NCBI GenBank assembly: GCA_008360955.1
Contig: LUCM01004000.1
Coordinates: 231,767-295,766, forward strand
Direction of reading: 5' to 3'
From: Fasciolopsis buskii
Taxonomy: Eukaryota > Platyhelminthes > Trematoda > Plagiorchiida > Fasciolidae
Length of the DNA: 64,000 nt
Both the position numbers and the translations under genes were made by a program. Of this stretch, positions 22,251 to 34,811 are shown one piece after another. The notes under the pieces were generated by a model. It was not told the origin of the DNA, searched no databases, and saw only the letters and a list, made by a program, of their open reading frames with translations. Position 1 is the stretch's first letter. Each line of letters opens with the position of its first letter.

Positions 22251-25000
22251 TCTTAGTTGCAGCAAAAACACTTGATAAAAGGCTCGGGATGTTGGTACAG
22301 AACCGTAAACGATATCTGGTTCAGGCATAAGTCGGAATGATACAGGAGGAACGGAATGACAAAAACCCAGCGCAATGCAGGCACGTGGTATGACAGGGCT
22401 GGCTAGTTTTCCCAAGCATGGAATTTCATTGGTTTGTGTGAGAGGACTCTCGGGGTGATTACGCTCTCCTGGCTTTCTGAAAAGACTGGGGCAGTAGTGT
22501 TGCTAAGCCTGTTTGGGATATTTTCGGATGTTTCACTGTACCCTACTTTGTGTATTGAAGCTCGCTTTGCTTTTTATATGAGGCTTCCGGGATCCAAAGT
22601 ACACCTTCCTTCTAGTCCCGACATAAAGCTTTTTGCCTGGTGCTTGATGTGATTTGACTGCTCCTGAGTTTATTGCATTTTTCATTAAGGATCGTCTTCT
22701 CCCGTCAAATGATCCACCTGGAATGGCTATCGCAAAAAAAGATAGTAGTTAGCCGCTTGATTGGATTTCAAGGATGCCTATCTTTGCCACTCGATGTGAA
22801 ACGGACTTCAGGTTTTGACCTTTACTGAGGTCCCGCCGGTCACCTGTGATTTTTTATGTAGGTGGAGAGGCTTATCTGTCGAGACCCTTCTGGGATATCT
22901 GATTTAATGTTTGGTTGGGTTCTTAATCGAGATTACTTTCGTGGCAGAATCTGCGGTGTTTGTCAGGATACCATGAAATTTGTGGGATTCGCTGGAAACT
23001 GATGGGCTGCACTGGTGCTTGCGGAGGCGCTACAGTTTGGGTTAGTTGAATGCCTGCATGAAGACATCCTAAGGAATACCATTATGTGAGAGGCGTCCCT
23101 GATGATTGGCCAGTTTGAAGCCCTCCTCGGTCTCACTGATTAGATATCGGTACGTCTCGAAAACTTCAAGGGACATGCTCGGTGGCATGATCGAACTTCA
23201 CAAGACTAGGTAGACAGGCGATGACAAAATTAAGGTACGAAACAGAAGTGACGTTCTACGAGCAACGAGGTGTTTGTACGCACCAATGACGTGCACCACA
23301 CGCGTAAGGTTAACTTGGAAGAAGGCGGCGGGTGTCAGGATTTATCCGTAGTAATCCAAATTAGGGAGTTTATAAAATGAGGTGAAGGTCAAACTGCGAT
23401 AAAGGATAACACCAAAGACCATCTATGAAGAGCAGAAATTTGTCAGAATGGACCAAATCAGTCGAAGAGGACAGCACTGACGGCTTACATATAACCAGCA
23501 TTAAAATCGAAGCGGAAAAGAAAGTCGATGATTTTACCGTGGATACGGAAGCCAAAAAAGTAAAGCATTTGGGAAACAGACAGAGGCGAATAATAATGGT
23601 GAAGGATTGTGGCATGCCATTTTTGAAGACATGAAGAAGGGACACGTCGACAGAGGTGAGGAAAAAATGGAGATTAAAATGATGTGATTCGAATAATGCA
23701 TTCGACGCTGGTAAGCTATTGTGAAACAAAAACGGGCATCTACTTCCGTTTACGTTCGGGGACTCCTTGACATTAAGGGGAAAAATTGGGAATGACGTTT
23801 GCGATATACACCGCAGCGGCATCTGAAACGGAGCTCTATCGTGGTTGCCTTCGTGGGAATTAGCTGTCAACGTGGTGGGCATGTTATCCAGCAGGAAAGC
23901 TGTGTAATTTAGAGGAATTTGATCAAAAGATCCTAAGCCTTGGGGATCAGATTATATCACTTTGATTCCCAAACGCGCTTGCAACAGAGTCATCAGTTTT
24001 CGTTGGCGAGCCACGCAGAGTACCAGCACTGTCCGCTTTAGCGCGTCTGGTGTACCAGGTCGTTTTTGTCCGTCCTAGGATATTTATTCTGAGCCTTGGG
24101 TCAGTTTGCTTTTACGTGCGAGGATGGAAGGAAAGTAGGATAGTGGACATTTGAAGGAGCATATTTAAAAATGCTCAAATTCGGAAAGGAAAAGGTGAGA
24201 AAGAAGACAGCCTGGAGGCATCTTAGCTGAGGGTTATCGTGCGTGTTACATTAGGAACGAGAAGTGATGAATGCTTTGTGGAATGGGGCATTAAATGACG
24301 CTAACCTTCTCAGTCGAAATGGGTTGATTGTCACACGCATCAATGAAAAATGGGTTCAGGTGAAACTATTAAATTTTATTAGGGAAAAAGTGAGAACCTG
24401 AGGTGAATACTTACGCCTAGTTATGGTATTTGCCGCATAAATATTTATTTAAGTGGAATATTAGGTGAAAACTGTCGTTGACGTTATTCCTTATGGAGTT
24501 TCATTGCCTACACTTTAAATTATATGCACTCGTGGAAAATACTGGGAATAAAACTGACCAGAATTTTTTCATCGGTTTGAGATAAGAATTCAAGCGTTAT
24601 ACTAGCTTACAACCCTAGACCCGACCCCTTAGCTCTTTCTGATGGAGCGTAAGGACCGCACAAGCTTAATAAATGTTTTATAGTCATTGTCTTCCTAATT
24701 TCATTTTAAAGGTGGCACAGGTAGGAGCAAACATCCTTGTTTTGGGGATGTTTGATGACAGAGAATCTTTACCTAGGTGTTATCCGTAAACATGGGAAGT
24801 GACACCAAAATCTCAGCCCATCTGAAGCCATAGGAAGAATTATTCCTCACTTGGGGTGCGGAGATACACACGTTTTAACCAATAATTTGGTGAAAATATG
24901 ATAGGTTAATTTGAACTCCGCGTGGTAATCCGGGATTGAAAAGTTTTTCTGCAGAGCTCCATGTAGTTTAGCATTGAGGATTGGCCCAGAAGTCGTTTTG
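22250..25000. other. No gene recognised
   Basis: G/T-rich on the plus strand. The two overlapping frames at 23370-23882 (minus, 170 codons) and 23425-23634 (plus) are low-complexity and mutually antisense, and I cannot assign either. Nothing else is identifiable. Confidence 0.45.
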
Positions 25001-27700
25001 CAAATGTGCATCAAACATTCTCGCTCTCGATTCTGCTACTCTGCAGCATGTTCGAACAAACGGTGAAAATTGATCCAGGATAAGTCTTACGTTTTATGTA
25101 TTGACAACTTACTTTCCTGGGTTCTAAAATGTCTTCTTTTTCCAACTCAATTAGTCCCCTCACTTTTGCAACTTGGTGCGTTCGGAGAAGCTGGACGTGC
25201 TGGAGTAATACAAACCCAAGTATCTGATTACCTGAGCGGAGGAAATGACTTTTTGATTAATTTCAAAGGTTCTTGTAGCGGTATTGCACTTGTACTCAGG
25301 TGTGCCGCTTTTTTGGCTGAAAATGTTGCCAGCCAAGCTGCGCACCATGAATCAAGCGACAGCAGATCATGTTTTACATTATCCAGGGGTGAGTTGACAT
25401 CAAGGTCACATCACATGTATGCTACCTTTATATCGCTTGCAAACAGGCAAGGGATGCCATGTTCGGTGAAGTAAAGTAGGAACATTAGTCCGCTTACCGA
25501 GTTTCTTTGAAGAGCTCCACTAGTAATCGAACGAGGCTTGGATACAGCTTCATTTGTATTCACTGCCTGCATTCTGGAGGCCAAAAAAGAGAAAACCCAA
25601 GCCTTCAGGCGGTTCTTTATGTTGTCGCTTTTGACTTTATTATGAGCTTTCGGTGGAAAACGCGATTTAAGCCTTCGTCATATCTAGGAAAACCAAAGCC
25701 ACGGACTTCCATCGTCGAGAGCTTCCGTTACTATGTTTGAGAAATCAACCGTGCAGGTGGAACAGGATTTCCTTTGAAGCAAACTGTATTGGCCTTCGTT
25801 GATGAGGTCATGTTCTAATAGGTAAGTTGGCGACCCACGTTTTATGATTCTCTCCATAATAAGTGAGACAACTAGGGTGTGGTTGACGGGCCTGTAATGA
25901 AATATTTTCTGCTTTGAGCCGTTTCGTGAATTGTGTCCTTGACGGAACTCTTCAACTGGTGGCAAAAACTGCCATCATTTGGTAGAGATTAAATAAAATG
26001 GAAATGGGCATTGAGAGATCTATACCCCCAAATTTTAAAAGGGCTAGGAGAAGGTCGTACGGTCCATTGTGAAAAGTTGGTCTTATTTTTGAAAAGACTG
26101 GTCTAATTTCACCTATGAGGAATGCGAATTTTGGAGAGGATGCAGAGGAAACGAGGCGATTTCCGATGTAATGGCATTGCCACCGGCTGTTATAGAGGAG
26201 GAAAAATACTCACTGGACACCTCTGGTATCACTAGAGAGTCATTTGCTCATGCAACCCCGATTAAGACAGGCGCCGTTTGTATACCAGGTAGACAGTTGT
26301 TAGTTTTCAATGGATTTGCTTGTAGCAGCATTGTTAATGGAGTGTGACGCTTAAAGTTACCTCTTCTTCTGAGGAGGATCGAGAAGCGGTTTAATCTCAC
26401 TTGACAGATAATTAATCTGCAATATCGGGGCAAACGCTTTTGTTTTGTTTAGATCTTGTTTGGTTTAGAGAATACTTCTTTTATTTCAGTTCAGGAAGCT
26501 AAACCTTTTTGGGATTGTGCCACACTGGGTTGGAGGAATTAGACCAAGGCTGTCACTTGAAGTTCCGTGAAATTGGTTGGAGGCCAGTTGGGATCCACGG
26601 ATAGCAAGAAACTTCCAATTTCAACTATGGTTTGTGGAGGGAAATTCACTACATGAAACTCAATGGTATGTTTTATTGGAATCCAATGGGATGACAACAA
26701 ACTAAAATCTTGCAAACAATCCTGGATTGATCGCATACGATTAGTTTCTCTTCTGTGGACGTGCGCACCGTTGCCAGCCCAGGTGTGAAGATGCGACCAT
26801 GAATACTATTAAACTCTGTGGTTGATGAAGCGTGTTGATTCCAGCCATACGTTTGTACGCTGGAAACAAACGTGGAAAGGTATTTGGGGGAGGAGAAGGA
26901 GAAGACAAACGAGTCGCAGTCGTGTTGAAGTTGACCACTACAAGCCTAGGGCCTGCGAGATCGGCGGCTGCGTTAAGTGCATCAATTAGTAGTAGTAACT
27001 GTGACTGATGCGTGCAAAGAGGACGGTAGATGCAACTGATTAGTAAGTTCTGGTGCCCAAAACTACAGTAGGCCAGATAGACTCTTTCAGTTTACTAAAG
27101 GGAGATGGGTTGCAGCTTGTGGTTGAACGGGTGTCTCTTGTGTGTATGGGACAGACTCCTCCACGCTTACTTTCCTGTCTTTCCGAATAGCATTATGACC
27201 AATTATAGCAATGTCCATGTCGGGGGCATTGTCGGTCACCGATGTCTTAATAATAAGACTACATTCATCTCCACGTGTAGAAAACCCACAGAAGCAGCGC
27301 GCACCTAATTTAGTAACAAGCTAGCGCTTATATGTAACCGCGGAAATAACTCAAAATTATTAGCAAATGCATGAGGATGACTGAAGCAAATATAATCAGA
27401 GGTGCATAATTTGATTTGAGTTGAACGATCATTGTGGGACGGACAAAAGTAAACTGGTATTGGTGGTAAAGCCTTTGGGAGACTATGTCCTGTTACGTCT
27501 GATTCATAAGCTACCGGTATAGCCGGTAAGCTGCACGCGTTTGTTGTGGGAGTGAAGGGGCTGCGCAACAGTGGTGGGGGGTATGGTATGGCCGAAAGTA
27601 AAACCACGTAAAACAAAGGATGTGTTGACGGCGTTTGAAGTAAATCTCTAGGTGATGGAATTTTGGATGGCCTAACTTTAATGGTTCTGTGTCCCGCAAA
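25000..27700 (-). mobile_element. CR1-like LINE, ORF2 portion
   Basis: Minus-strand pieces appear in correct order. Endonuclease near 26740-27060 reads LLISCIYRPLCTHQSQLLLL, then DALNAAADLAGPRLVVVNFN, where VVGDFN is expected. The reverse-transcriptase fingers at 25684-25965 read FHYRPVNHTLVVSLIMERII, then YLLEHDLINEGQYSLL and SCSTCTVDFSNIVTEALDDG. The C-terminal palm near 25160-25400 reads VNSPLDNVKHDLLSL and INQKVISSAQVIRYLGLYYS, where DLGV is usual. Several stops and frameshifts interrupt it. Orientation and spacing match the ORF1-like part at 29618-31107. The intervening 27745-29027 is the B56 pseudogene, so one LINE seems to have been split by it. Confidence 0.82.
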
Positions 27701-27744
27701 TTAGTGCATATCCTTACGATTATAACAAGGTTCTATTGTCATGT

Positions 27745-29027
27745 CCAGAAAGTACGCAGAACCCCATCCTTCCAGTATCAAACGAGAAATTGAGGGAGAA
27801 AACAAAAACGCATTCAAGGCTTGTCTCGATAACGAGCAAAGGCCTTCACCAAATTGACAAACTTTTTGTATTTTAAAGAGGTGCCTGCTGCTGAGTTGTC
27901 ATTCTTGAGGAAAATGCAAAAATTGCTGCGGTTTATTCATTAATATGGATGCCAAATCTGGAATTCCTAATAGAAATTGAAATGAAGGTTTCTGGCCGAA
28001 TTGGTTGAATATGTATCAGTTCACCGCAAGGCGTCGCAATAATCCACCTACCAGCCAATCCCATAAATAACTGCTGGCAATGTCTTTCTTCCGCTGCTGC
28101 CGACTGACATTGGATTTTGATCTAGAGGAAGATGATCCTGTTCTTTATGTCGCGTGGCCTCAACTCATGCAAGTATACGAATTCTTACTCTGCTTGGCAG
28201 TATCCTCTGAATTCTAACCCAATGTAGCAAAAGATGCGCCGACCAAAGGTTTGTTTTAAAACCGTTGGAACTATTCGGTAGCAAATATCCACGAGAATAT
28301 GAATTGCCCAGAACCCAAGTTCATCGGACTTATGGAAGTTTTCTGGGATTAAGATCTTTCATTCCCAAACAAATCAATAGTATCCTCCGATTTATCTACG
28401 AAACATAACAGTTTAAATGTGTGAACGAAATTTTGGAGATCTTGGGCGACAGCACTAAAAGATTTGCACTCCTCCTGAAGAGCCAGCACACTAGATTTTT
28501 GGCGCAAAACCAAATTCTTTGTCATGGCTCATCCTCAGGTTGCCTATTTCATTGTTACATTCCGCGAAACGGAATCTGCGTTAAAGGAGCAAGTCGTCAA
28601 ATGTACATTGAAAGTCTGGTTCGAGACGTATTATTAAAAGGAAGTCATGTTTTTCGATGGATTGTAGGAAATTATCGAAGTGATTGACTGTGTATACTTC
28701 AAAGGAATGATGGTACCTTTGTTCCAACAGACCACCAAGTCCGTTTCAAACTCTCATTTACAAGCTGCAGAAGGGGCCTTGGGATACTGGAACAATAGAA
28801 ATAGTGCGTCCTTAGTCGTTGATAATCACGCGGTCCTTATCCCTATTTTATTTCCATCATTTTTTCGAGTCTCCCCTGAGTATCGAAATCAAATTACTGT
28901 AGCTTTGGTCGGAAAAGTTTTGAAAAACGCCATGAAGACCAACAGTTCTTTGTTTAATGAGTTGTTGAAGAATTACAAAGCTGAACGTCAACGTGATAGA
29001 GAACGCGGGAAAGAGCGAGAAGATTAA
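27745..29027 (+). pseudogene. PP2A B56 regulatory subunit processed pseudogene
   Basis: B56 (PPP2R5) subunits direct the protein phosphatase 2A holoenzyme to its substrates. The plus strand carries a co-linear but frame-broken B56 sequence with no introns. Near 27870 it reads KEVPAAE and LRKMQK; near 27985, a match to LAELVEYVS; near 28110-28170, DFDLEEDDP then AWPQLMQVYEFLL. Near 28420-28500 come EILEILG and FALLLKSQHTRFL; near 28680-28870, IMVPLFQQT-like sequence, KSVSNSHLQAAEGALGYWNN, and ILFPSFFRVS. It ends at NELLKNYKAERQRDRERGKE and a stop at 29025. Normal B56 genes are multi-exon with the same block order. Stops and indels across the first two thirds rule out function; the last 115 codons remain open. 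No clear poly(A) tail is visible. It lies in the opposite orientation to the surrounding LINE. Confidence 0.88.
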
Positions 29028-29617
29028 CAGGAAAAATCGGAATAACGTCGTGCCTCTGGCTCAGGCCCAAGGCTCAATAACGACACAGCAATCCTCTGCT
29101 TTGGTTGCTTAAGGTACGAGGCTGTGTATTCATACTTATCTGGCTCACCTGGGTATGCGTCTGAAATCCACGATCGAGTTCCATATTGTCATGGTTTTTC
29201 AGTATCGAATACACCGTGGTTCACATACATTCATATATCTGTTTCCTTATAGGTTGACTTCTGTCATCTCCGCCCGAGTCTCCGTTTCGCAATCATGATT
29301 CTAACTCTACGCCAGTCACGCAGAGTTGCGTGTTAAAATCCAGATCAGATTTTGCAATTTATTCTCTATCATCCTGTCAATTTATTTCTAGCGCTGCTCA
29401 GCCCTTGTCACCTAAGCTTTTTGCTATTTCAATGCCTCACACCTCCGGTCATGTTTCTTACCGTGGCCCTTCAGACAAACCTGTGATGTGTGCGTTTTGG
29501 CGGACAGCAAAAGGAACAGGTGCTATTATCATTTTTCGTCCAAAACCCGAATATTCACTCCCGGTAGGTCGTGTTCCACAAAAATAATTTTTAGATTTCT
29601 CTTAACGATTTGGTTCT
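29028..29617. other. Spacer between B56 pseudogene and LINE ORF1, no gene recognised
   Basis: This may include the 3'UTR of the retrocopied B56 transcript. The plus-strand frame 29330-29587 (85 codons) is open but unrecognised. Confidence 0.4.
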
Positions 29618-31107
29618 TTAACACCAAAGCACCCTTTTCGGCTGAAACCTAACAGCTGGATCATATTCCGAAACTGACTGAGTGGGAGCCTCGGGGTTCG
29701 GTCTGGGAAAGTGGGACAGTGGATGTAGGCTGGTTGGCTTTAGCATTGTATTTACCGACTGAGGATGGTTGGCCAGGGGTAACTCAGAAAAATGTGGTCT
29801 TCTAAAGAACCTCTTGTGATTCATGCGTACGTCTGGAGGACCAGATGGCGGGCCAGCAATACGAAAATCGGCTCAGGTTCTGAGGCAGTCACCGAGGTAG
29901 AGATTATGTTGAACGAAAAGCTTCGTTGGGCGGGTAATGGAAGATGATTTTTAATGCTACTTGGTTCACTAGTGGCACCGAAACAAATAGGTAGAGATCT
30001 AACTGAATCAATCGTACCTCCTGAAGGGGCCGAGCTGTGGGGCCATGATAGATTAAAAGGGACAGGACAAAGCACCGTGCTATTGTTTGTCGGCTTGGCG
30101 GGAATCATGAGGTGAAGGAGGGTTACGTTTCTTACGTGAACTCATTCTGCTGAGGCCGGTCGCGAAATCATTTGCTAGAAAAGTCCACTTCCATGGTGTC
30201 AAGCCCATCACTAGCCACTTGGGGGCCAGCAGCCTGTGGGGGCAGGGCCGAGTGTGATGGTAAATTAGAGGATTGGCTTTGGCAACCGTAGTATGAACTC
30301 GGGATGGGCGGCTGTTTGAGCCTGGCAGAACAAGGTGACGTTGAGGTGGGGGGCTTAGGTTTGGACTTTTGAACGGAGGCCGAAATGTCGGGGGCGAGCA
30401 TGATTTTTCTAGGTCTAGGACCGCGGGCGTGAACCGATGGATGGCATTGGCTCTAATGGAATTCTGTCAGGTCGACGAATGGGCGAGTGTTTTGAAAACA
30501 CAAGGCTTATTTTGGGAGGTGAATCCGCCATAAATAGGTCGTGCAATGTTGGCTGGTAGCCTCTTCGAAACCAAATGCGTGCGACTCGAATCATGTGAGA
30601 TGCAGACGAAAATTTTCCTCTGGAGAAGTGTTTTGTCTAAGGTTAATTTGGTTTCTAAAAGTAGTACCTGCAACAATAATGCTCAGCATTTTTATGGATA
30701 AATCTGCTGGAATGTTTGTCTGGAACTGCAGCATGAGGAGACAACTATGACGTTGTTTCCGCTTCCAAAGTCTTGTCATTAGACATGGCCACTTTCGGCC
30801 AAGAATTGACCTCTAAGACCATTCATGGGAATACGATGAGAGGTGTTAAAGACTATAGATTTACTCCATTCGATGTTTCAGAAGCCGACACATCCGGGAA
30901 GTTGCCAGCGGCAATTGAACCATGGTCATCAAGCCGTGTTTCAGAATTGATGAGATGGAAAACTGGCGCAAGCTTTGAGATAGTGCGTTCCAAATTGTTA
31001 ACATGGTCCAATAAGCTGGCCAATTTCCTCCAGGAAATTTCTATCCTGCCATGGGCTTCACCTATCAGGTCATTAAGTACTACGAAACATTGGCCTCTTG
31101 TTTCCAA
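29618..31107 (-). mobile_element. CR1-like LINE, ORF1-like portion
   Basis: From high to low coordinates the minus strand reads a coiled-coil-like segment (SLLDHVNNLERTISKLAPVF, then HLINSETRLDDHGS; 30853-31107). Next is FRNQINLRQNTSPEENFRLH (about 30600-30700), which resembles the IYLRPDxTPEERxRR end of the RNA-binding domain in flatworm CR1 ORF1 proteins. A proline/serine-rich tail follows (SVQKSKPKPPTSTSPCSARL and others; 29618-30401). This order is that of LINE ORF1, 5' of the ORF2 pieces at 25.0-27.7 kb. All frames are broken. ORF1 is assigned from order and composition, so it is less certain than ORF2. Confidence 0.55.
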
Positions 31108-31109
31108 AC

Positions 31110-32725
31110 GACGGCCATCATTGGCACTTCATGCAGCGCTAGTTACATAAAGGCTGTCATTGGTACATTTGGTTTGCTGATGCACACCACGAACAATTCT
31201 GTTTATGCTTATAAATTTAAAGATCGGAAAGAAAATCGAAGTATGTGACAGGTGACCACTTGTGTTTGTTGCTACTGTAGTGATAACGGGATAATCTATG
31301 TAATCGGCTTTGCGCAGTACCTAAGGCAAAAATGGTAAGGATTAATATAAAGCCACGTAAATTGTGAATATTTCACGGGACTAAGCGAGTGTCGGCGGTG
31401 AAGAGCAGGTCATGCTTTTACAAACACGGCCTGAGAGTGAACCAATAGTCGAGTAAAACCGAACGACAGATAAGAGCCGTTAAATGAGTGGCCAAGATAA
31501 AGAATACACGACATTTTGCTGTTAAACAAAACACGTCGAGCCACGCGATACGTCTGAACAGCAGGATGGCGTTGAGAGATATGAAAACGCGTAGACAGAA
31601 AAATGAGTAGACAGGCCGACAGGTTTATCTACTTCTAAAATCAACCAAGCGGGCCGCTTGAAATTGTGCTATATAATATAAAATCGTCGACACTAAAGCC
31701 ATGTCAGTGGTGGGAATATGACAGTGTAGGCTTAGGGGAAAAATAGATAAATGATTAGACTGTGATCAATTCAAAACTTTGATGTTCAGAAAACGTTAAG
31801 TTAATTTATCTGTCTAGGAAAATGATCCCAAATCAGCGAATAGTCTCAGAATAACACCAGTAAATAAGAGATCACTACGATGACCAGTTACGACGGGGGA
31901 CCGGGGAGCGCAATTTGATTCTCCTCCAGAATTCCTCCTTTGTTTGACCCTTAATGTACAATCTCCGGCTCTTGCTTCCGGGAATGGCATTCAAGTGAAC
32001 TGCTTGGGGTATAAAATATCATGTCTCCGCAAGGTCATTCATGCACTAAGTTGAGAATTTTCCGTCCTTTGTCCAGCGACCTCTGTATTAAGAGTTTATA
32101 GAGATGTGGTGTTTTTTCAAACCATGTTTTCGATTTTTTCGGATAGGATGATTTGCGTAGGTATGCATCTCCCCGGTTCACGACGAGGGTGTAATCGCTA
32201 GAGGGAAGAGCTTGGGTCTCGGGTAGCAGCCTTGCGCAAGCTAACCCATATGCTATCAGCCGTCTTGATTACTCCCGGGTCTCTTCGTCCGTGGGATCGT
32301 GCTGATTAAAAACTCCCTTGCTCTTTGACTGCAGTCAGTTCTTCTGGGGCAATGGGTACCAGGCTCCTTGACGATCTTAAATAGCGTTTGCCATTCCCAG
32401 GCCCAGTCAACCATATTGTTTTCTTCAGGCCCACCACGACTGCTTGTTTTACATTGTCCTTCCTATATAAAGACTCTGCATTACGCCGGCCCTCCTCGGT
32501 CGTCATCGCTCAGTGGCCGGAAAGCTTAGATTTGGTTCCAAATGTGATTATGAACTCAAAGTTCCGCACAGTATCTTACCACATAAAGCAAGCACTGGCA
32601 GAAACCACGCTGTTGAGGTTAGCTTTGTCAAGCTTATTTCCACCCATAAAAGAGGAGAGGTTCCATCAGAATATTTGGAGGAGAATTGTGCTCTGCAAAA
32701 ATTCTTTCGATTTAGTGCAAAACGC
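31110..32725. other. No gene recognised
   Basis: AT-rich DNA with only short frames. I find no family signal on either strand. Confidence 0.5.
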
Positions 32726-33093
32726 TGTAATAATAATAATAATGTACATTTCTCGGTTTGCGAGAGACATGCGCAATGCAAAATCAAATTTTTACAAGGA
32801 TGATGCACGGGCAATGTAACTCATGGAAATCGAATGGAATAAGACAATGGGAGCAATTTTGGGTTATTGCAGAAGCTCACTGGAAAGTGAAATGCGATGC
32901 TGCAAAGCAATGGGGAAAGTACAGGTATGCCAGTGAAAAGGAAAAAATAGAAAATTAACTTTTCAAGACCAGAAAGAGTTTCATGGGACTGTTTGCAAGC
33001 ATCGGACGACGGGTCATTTCGTGTTTGAGTGCACTAAATGTGCACATTTCTAGCGCACAAAAAGGACGTGCTCAACGGTGGGTATCGACATAT
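32726..33093 (-). mobile_element. (ATT)n-tailed repeat family, copy B, tail half
   Basis: On the plus strand it begins with an AAT run (32731-32742). It then follows copy A in reverse through shared blocks such as CAAATTTTTACAAGGAT, GGTTATTGCAGAAGCTC, GATGCTGCAAAGCAA and GTGCACTAAATGTGC, up to GGTATCGACATAT at 33093. The match to A stops there and resumes at 36672. In its own (minus) orientation it reads TFSALKHEMTRRP, then LANSPMKLFLVLKS and a stop, aligned with the end of the copy A frame. Confidence 0.85.
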
Positions 33094-33495
33094 GGCGGAA
33101 TTCACGAAATGTCCACCCCCGCGAAACGGCCACGTTTTTGCGGGCGTTCAAACCGTTGGACATAACTCATCCACCCGCGATAACTGATACTGACAACTGT
33201 CCACTCCGCGATAACTGGTAACGGTTGCTGTTAAATGTCAGCTGTTATAATTCTTCAACGTGAAAAAGTGATGAATCAAAAGGAGCGAAGCTAGGAGGAT
33301 AATATTGATGTCCTTTTTTTGTCCAGAAAAATAAAAAATGTCCATTTAGCATGCCGATCCCGTGAAACGTATTGGCTGTGATAGTGAAAATGACCCTTTT
33401 GTATTGCGCATTTTTATTGATGGCTGGGAAATTGAAAATGTATATAAATATCTGTCTGCCCCGAGATAGCGATGATGTCTACCTAAATATAATTT

Positions 33496-33872
33496 ACATA
33501 TATATATATATGTACATGTATAAATATGTATATATACATGTAAACATACGTATGAGCCGGGGTGATGTAATATTCATATACATTTTTGCTGCATAACCGT
33601 CACATGAATAGAGTTTGTCGACTTTATGCGTTAAGGTATGACTCAAAGCGATATAAAGTGGCCAAAATGTGTATATTAACATGTATATATATGTGTCCAT
33701 ATATATGTACATATAGATACGAAAAAATGTAAAGAAATAAATGTGCACCTCTAGGTATATAATGTGGACATTAAAGTGGCGGAACTTAATAATTCCCTAT
33801 ACGCGTTTATGGTAGACACATGCTTATATGTATATATATATATATGCATATATGCATAAATCTGTATATATA
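33496..33872. repeat. Cluster of TA/TATG microsatellites inside the MULE
   Basis: Three interrupted TA-rich arrays occur at about 33496-33545, 33681-33720 and 33827-33872. They account for the Tyr/Ile-rich open frames on both strands there, which are not genes. Confidence 0.9.
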
Positions 33873-34210
33873 CGGCTATTTATGTTTCCACTGGACATGT
33901 ACATCACATACGTTGTTGCACCCACATGCACAAGAAACCCATTAAATGAAAGTTCTTAAACAATTGTGGCCCCATGTGGGAAGACTACAAATGCACATCT
34001 TGGTATAGCAATTAACGTCAACGCAAGCAATGATTTCCTTATCTGAAAATATATGCATTTACCCGTTAGCCACTTAGTCGTGCGATATATGCATATAATG
34101 CCCAACGGCAAAACGTACGACCCCTCCGCCAACCCCGTGTCATGTCAATCGCCCTCTCTCTTTGGTCAGGTATATATGGCAAACGACTCCTATAAGCATC
34201 TCTAGACAAT

Positions 34211-34244
34211 CACAAACCTGTCTGCCTCAGCAGACAGGTTTGTG
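34211..34244. repeat. Perfect hairpin, 15-bp stem and 4-nt loop
   Basis: CACAAACCTGTCTGC, loop CTCA, then the exact reverse complement. It lies inside the MULE element, 3' of its gene. It is too perfect for chance in decayed DNA, but its role is unknown. Confidence 0.85.
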
Positions 34245-34811
34245 TTTGTGTTTCATTACTCCTAAACGAATGAACACCGAAACCCCAACATTTGTTGCGC
34301 ACGTGAAAGGAGACTCACGTACCAACAACCTAATTCACACAATGAAATCGTAACAGGAATAACCGATTTTGGAAATCGGTGCCAGTAATCAAATAGTGGT
34401 GGCCCCATAGGGGCCGTAGTGGCCCCCTAAGGGCCGTGGGGGCGTTCTCGTCAATCCCGTCCCTCCCGCGGTCCTTGTTCCTTGCACACCCGTCGTCCTT
34501 CGTTTGCCGCCTGGGTCCTCGTCATCCGTCCGACGTCTTCTTGGGCTCTTCAGGTCGACCTGAGATGGAAATGGTGAATATTAGTATTAATAACGCTTAA
34601 CTTGTGCTGGTAGACAATGCACACAGATGTAGACCTCTTGGCCCAGGTAGTTGGCGCAATGCGAGTGACTCCGACGTTGACATAAGTCGCATTGCATCCA
34701 CTCCGTTGTTTCGTCCAAATCCACCACGGGCTGCTCCAGTCTGCAGACGTCGCATAGGTCCTGTGTGATTGGTGAAGGTAGCGGCTGCGAATGCCTGCGT
34801 TTCTTCAGCTT

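Noticed and set aside
23370..23882. 170-codon minus-strand frame
   Set aside because: Ser/Phe/Leu-rich low-complexity translation without family resemblance; the antisense frame is equally open, so compositional bias is a sufficient explanation.
33372..33748. Two opposing frames of 74 and 84 codons
   Set aside because: Driven by TATG/TA microsatellites inside the MULE element; antisense to each other with no family signal.
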